Below are positions 62,655 through 64,000 of a stretch of 64,000 bases of DNA, piece after piece. The position numbers and the translations under genes are program-made. This stretch comes from Filimonas lacunae (GTDB lineage: Bacteria > Bacteroidota > Bacteroidia > Chitinophagales > Chitinophagaceae). The stretch is taken from assembly GCF_002355595.1 (NCBI RefSeq), contig NZ_AP017422.1, forward strand, positions 5,956,823-6,020,822, given 5' to 3'. How positions within the stretch are numbered: position 1 is the stretch's first letter; each line of letters begins with the position of its first letter. The notes under the pieces were generated by a model. It saw only the letters and a list, made by a program, of their open reading frames with translations. It searched no databases and was not told the DNA's origin.

Positions 62655-64000
62655 TTATGGCATTTTCTTCAACCCTTCCCAACGCACTTTCCACTGACCA
62701 TTTTTAGGTATGCCCGGCGCAAGCGTATGGTTACCATCAAACCCGGCACACATCATAGCCACCGCAGACAATAAACCACCGTTACCCGGCAGATATATAC
62801 GTAAACGGCCATCCTGGTAGTTATGTCCGTTAGGCAGATACGTGTTGGTGGTAATGTTCATCAGCAACGCATCTACTGCTTTATCAGGCATGCCCAGGCG
62901 TGTAGCTGCCATAGCGGTTAAAGGAAAATCCCAGCCCCAGGTTTCCGGCCAGTTCCAGTTTTGCCAAACCCAATCAAAGGTTTTACGCATAACCGCAGTA
63001 TCTATATCTTTTACCGGAGCCAGCATGCCCATATTACCTAACACAATCGGGTGATCGGTTCTGTATTTAGGATTGGCATAAGCATCTGCGGCACTCTCTG
63101 TGGGATAATAGACACCATCCTTCTGTGGCAATGGCGATAAGTGCTGTAACACCTCATCATATTTTTTATTGCGCGGCATGCCACTTCTTACACGCCATTC
63201 CTGCGCTGTTTGTAAAGCCCAGGTCCAATATGTTAATTCAAAAGAAGGATTAAAGGTTTCCTCTGCCTTAAAAGTTTCCTGCGCAGGAATCAAACCTTTG
63301 CCCAGGATATAACAATGTGTAGCAGAATCGTAATAAGCATAAGAAGCCATGAAATCGGCTGTTTCCAGCACCAGGTCGCGATATTTACTCAATGTAACAG
63401 CGGATGGTTTGTCACGATAACACAGTTCTGCAAAATAGATGTAGTGCGGCTGTTGCCAGATAAGGAAAGCGCCTATAGAAGAAGGGCCTTCTGTACCATC
63501 AGGATCTGTCATCTTTTGCCAGCGTGCTCCTTCATATCCCTGACGTTTAGCCAATGCTCGGGCATTCGCCAGTACTACTGGTTTACTGTACCACTGCATC
63601 ATTTTTTCCAGCAGTTCCGTTCTGTTCCATAAGGCATACTGCACACTGTGCCACCAGGGCATTTCCAGGTGTGGCCTGCCAAACCAGCTGTTGTAAGTAA
63701 GCCCTGTTTCCTGTGGAGGAGCAGTGCCTGCTTCCTGTACACGCAACAGGTATTGTGATAAGATAATGCGCCTTTCCAGTTCTGCTGCTCTTTTATCTAT
63801 GCTACCGGTAAAATCAACTGCGGCACCTTTAGCCCAGTAATTATACCACATACCCGAGCTTTGCTGTAAGGTTAAATCATAATCAGCGGCATAGGCTTCT
63901 GCCTTTTTACCAGGCACAAATGTGCAGGTGAAAACAAAAGTATTTTCGTTGGTGCGCGGCTGCAACACAAAGTAATGTGCTGCCTTCTGCGTTACACCAG
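62655..64000 (-). CDS. Six-hairpin glycosidase, 5' end cut by window edge
   Basis: At least 448 codons are open to the edge; the visible frame reads GVTQKAAHYFVLQPRTNENT at the top. The pattern (HLEMPWWHSVQYALWNR, GTEGPSSIGAFLIWQQPHYIYFAEL, ETWGWDFPLTAMAATRLGMP) is an (alpha/alpha)6 barrel like GH65 and related families. I cannot name the family, but the Glu in DGTEGPSS is a plausible catalytic residue. It is upstream of GH105 on the same strand with a 151-base gap and probably belongs to the same polysaccharide response. Confidence 0.82.
   Translation of the reverse strand, partial: GVTQKAAHYFVLQPRTNENTFVFTCTFVPGKKAEAYAADYDLTLQQSSGMWYNYWAKGAAVDFTGSIDKRAAELERRIILSQYLLRVQEAGTAPPQETGLTYNSWFGRPHLEMPWWHSVQYALWNRTELLEKMMQWYSKPVVLANARALAKRQGYEGARWQKMTDPDGTEGPSSIGAFLIWQQPHYIYFAELCYRDKPSAVTLSKYRDLVLETADFMASYAYYDSATHCYILGKGLIPAQETFKAEETFNPSFELTYWTWALQTAQEWRVRSGMPRNKKYDEVLQHLSPLPQKDGVYYPTESAADAYANPKYRTDHPIVLGNMGMLAPVKDIDTAVMRKTFDWVWQNWNWPETWGWDFPLTAMAATRLGMPDKAVDALLMNITTNTYLPNGHNYQDGRLRIYLPGNGGLLSAVAMMCAGFDGNHTLAPGIPKNGQWKVRWEGLKKMP

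Overview
The window looks like chromosomal DNA of a Bacteroidota member, probably of the Chitinophagaceae type. Genes are dense on both strands and Shine-Dalgarno sites are scarce. Promoters match the Bacteroidota pattern (-33 TTG, -7 TAnnTTTG). The gene content fits as well: Rhs with a PAAR-like front, LytS/LytTR pairs, exported S66 peptidases, DsbD-type reductases, DUF2795, and secreted pectin-degrading enzymes. The exact genus is an inference.

Layout. 1-3.7 kb (minus): sulfate assimilation genes cysH-cysD-cysN-cysE. cysH is the 4Fe-4S APS-reductase type and cysE runs off the left edge. 4.0-8.0 kb (plus): a consensus promoter, a SAM-I riboswitch with visible terminator and antiterminator, then metB-metX-hom. 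Together these two blocks make cysteine and methionine from sulfate and aspartate. 8.0-8.9 kb: no convincing gene, but a striking array of a 12-bp palindrome repeated every 21-22 bp. 8.9-11.6 kb: a DUF2795 protein, a LolD-like ATPase, cobalamin adenosyltransferase, a MacB-like ATPase and gatC. 11.7-16.1 kb: a phosphorelay (sigma-54 response regulator, hybrid kinase, HPt protein). 16.1-18.6 kb: a DsbD-type reductase and a separate small DsbD-alpha-like protein. 18.7-28.9 kb: a membrane protein, an unknown secreted protein, kup, oxyR, and two LD-carboxypeptidases flanking a Pif1-like helicase.

29-38.4 kb: a LytS/LytTR pair, a secreted lectin-fold protein, an SDR enzyme, an ECF sigma factor with a 4-TM partner, a BON lipoprotein, a fasciclin protein and metG. 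38.4-43.9 kb (minus): an Rhs polymorphic toxin whose variable C-terminus looks like a nucleic-acid deaminase, followed by a likely immunity gene. 44.1-48.2 kb: a small membrane protein, a VOC protein, an AraC regulator and a FadN-like beta-oxidation enzyme.

48.2-64.0 kb: a pectin (rhamnogalacturonan-I) degradation region. It holds a KdgF-like cupin, GH31, PL4 lyase, a lectin-fold protein, a sulfatase, GH2, GH105 and a six-hairpin glycosidase that runs off the right edge. Embedded in it is an envelope oxidative-stress module: exported Fe/Mn SOD, ECF sigma, zinc anti-sigma, and a lipoprotein MsrB-MsrA fusion. The lyase, GH105 and cupin give a logical route from RG-I to unsaturated galacturonate to linear ketouronate. 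No SusC/SusD pair lies in the window.

The strongest candidates for something undescribed are the helically phased palindrome array at 8.04-8.66 kb and the Rhs deaminase toxin with its propeller-like neighbour. The GH31 and GH2 enzymes also each appear to lack the canonical acid/base residue.
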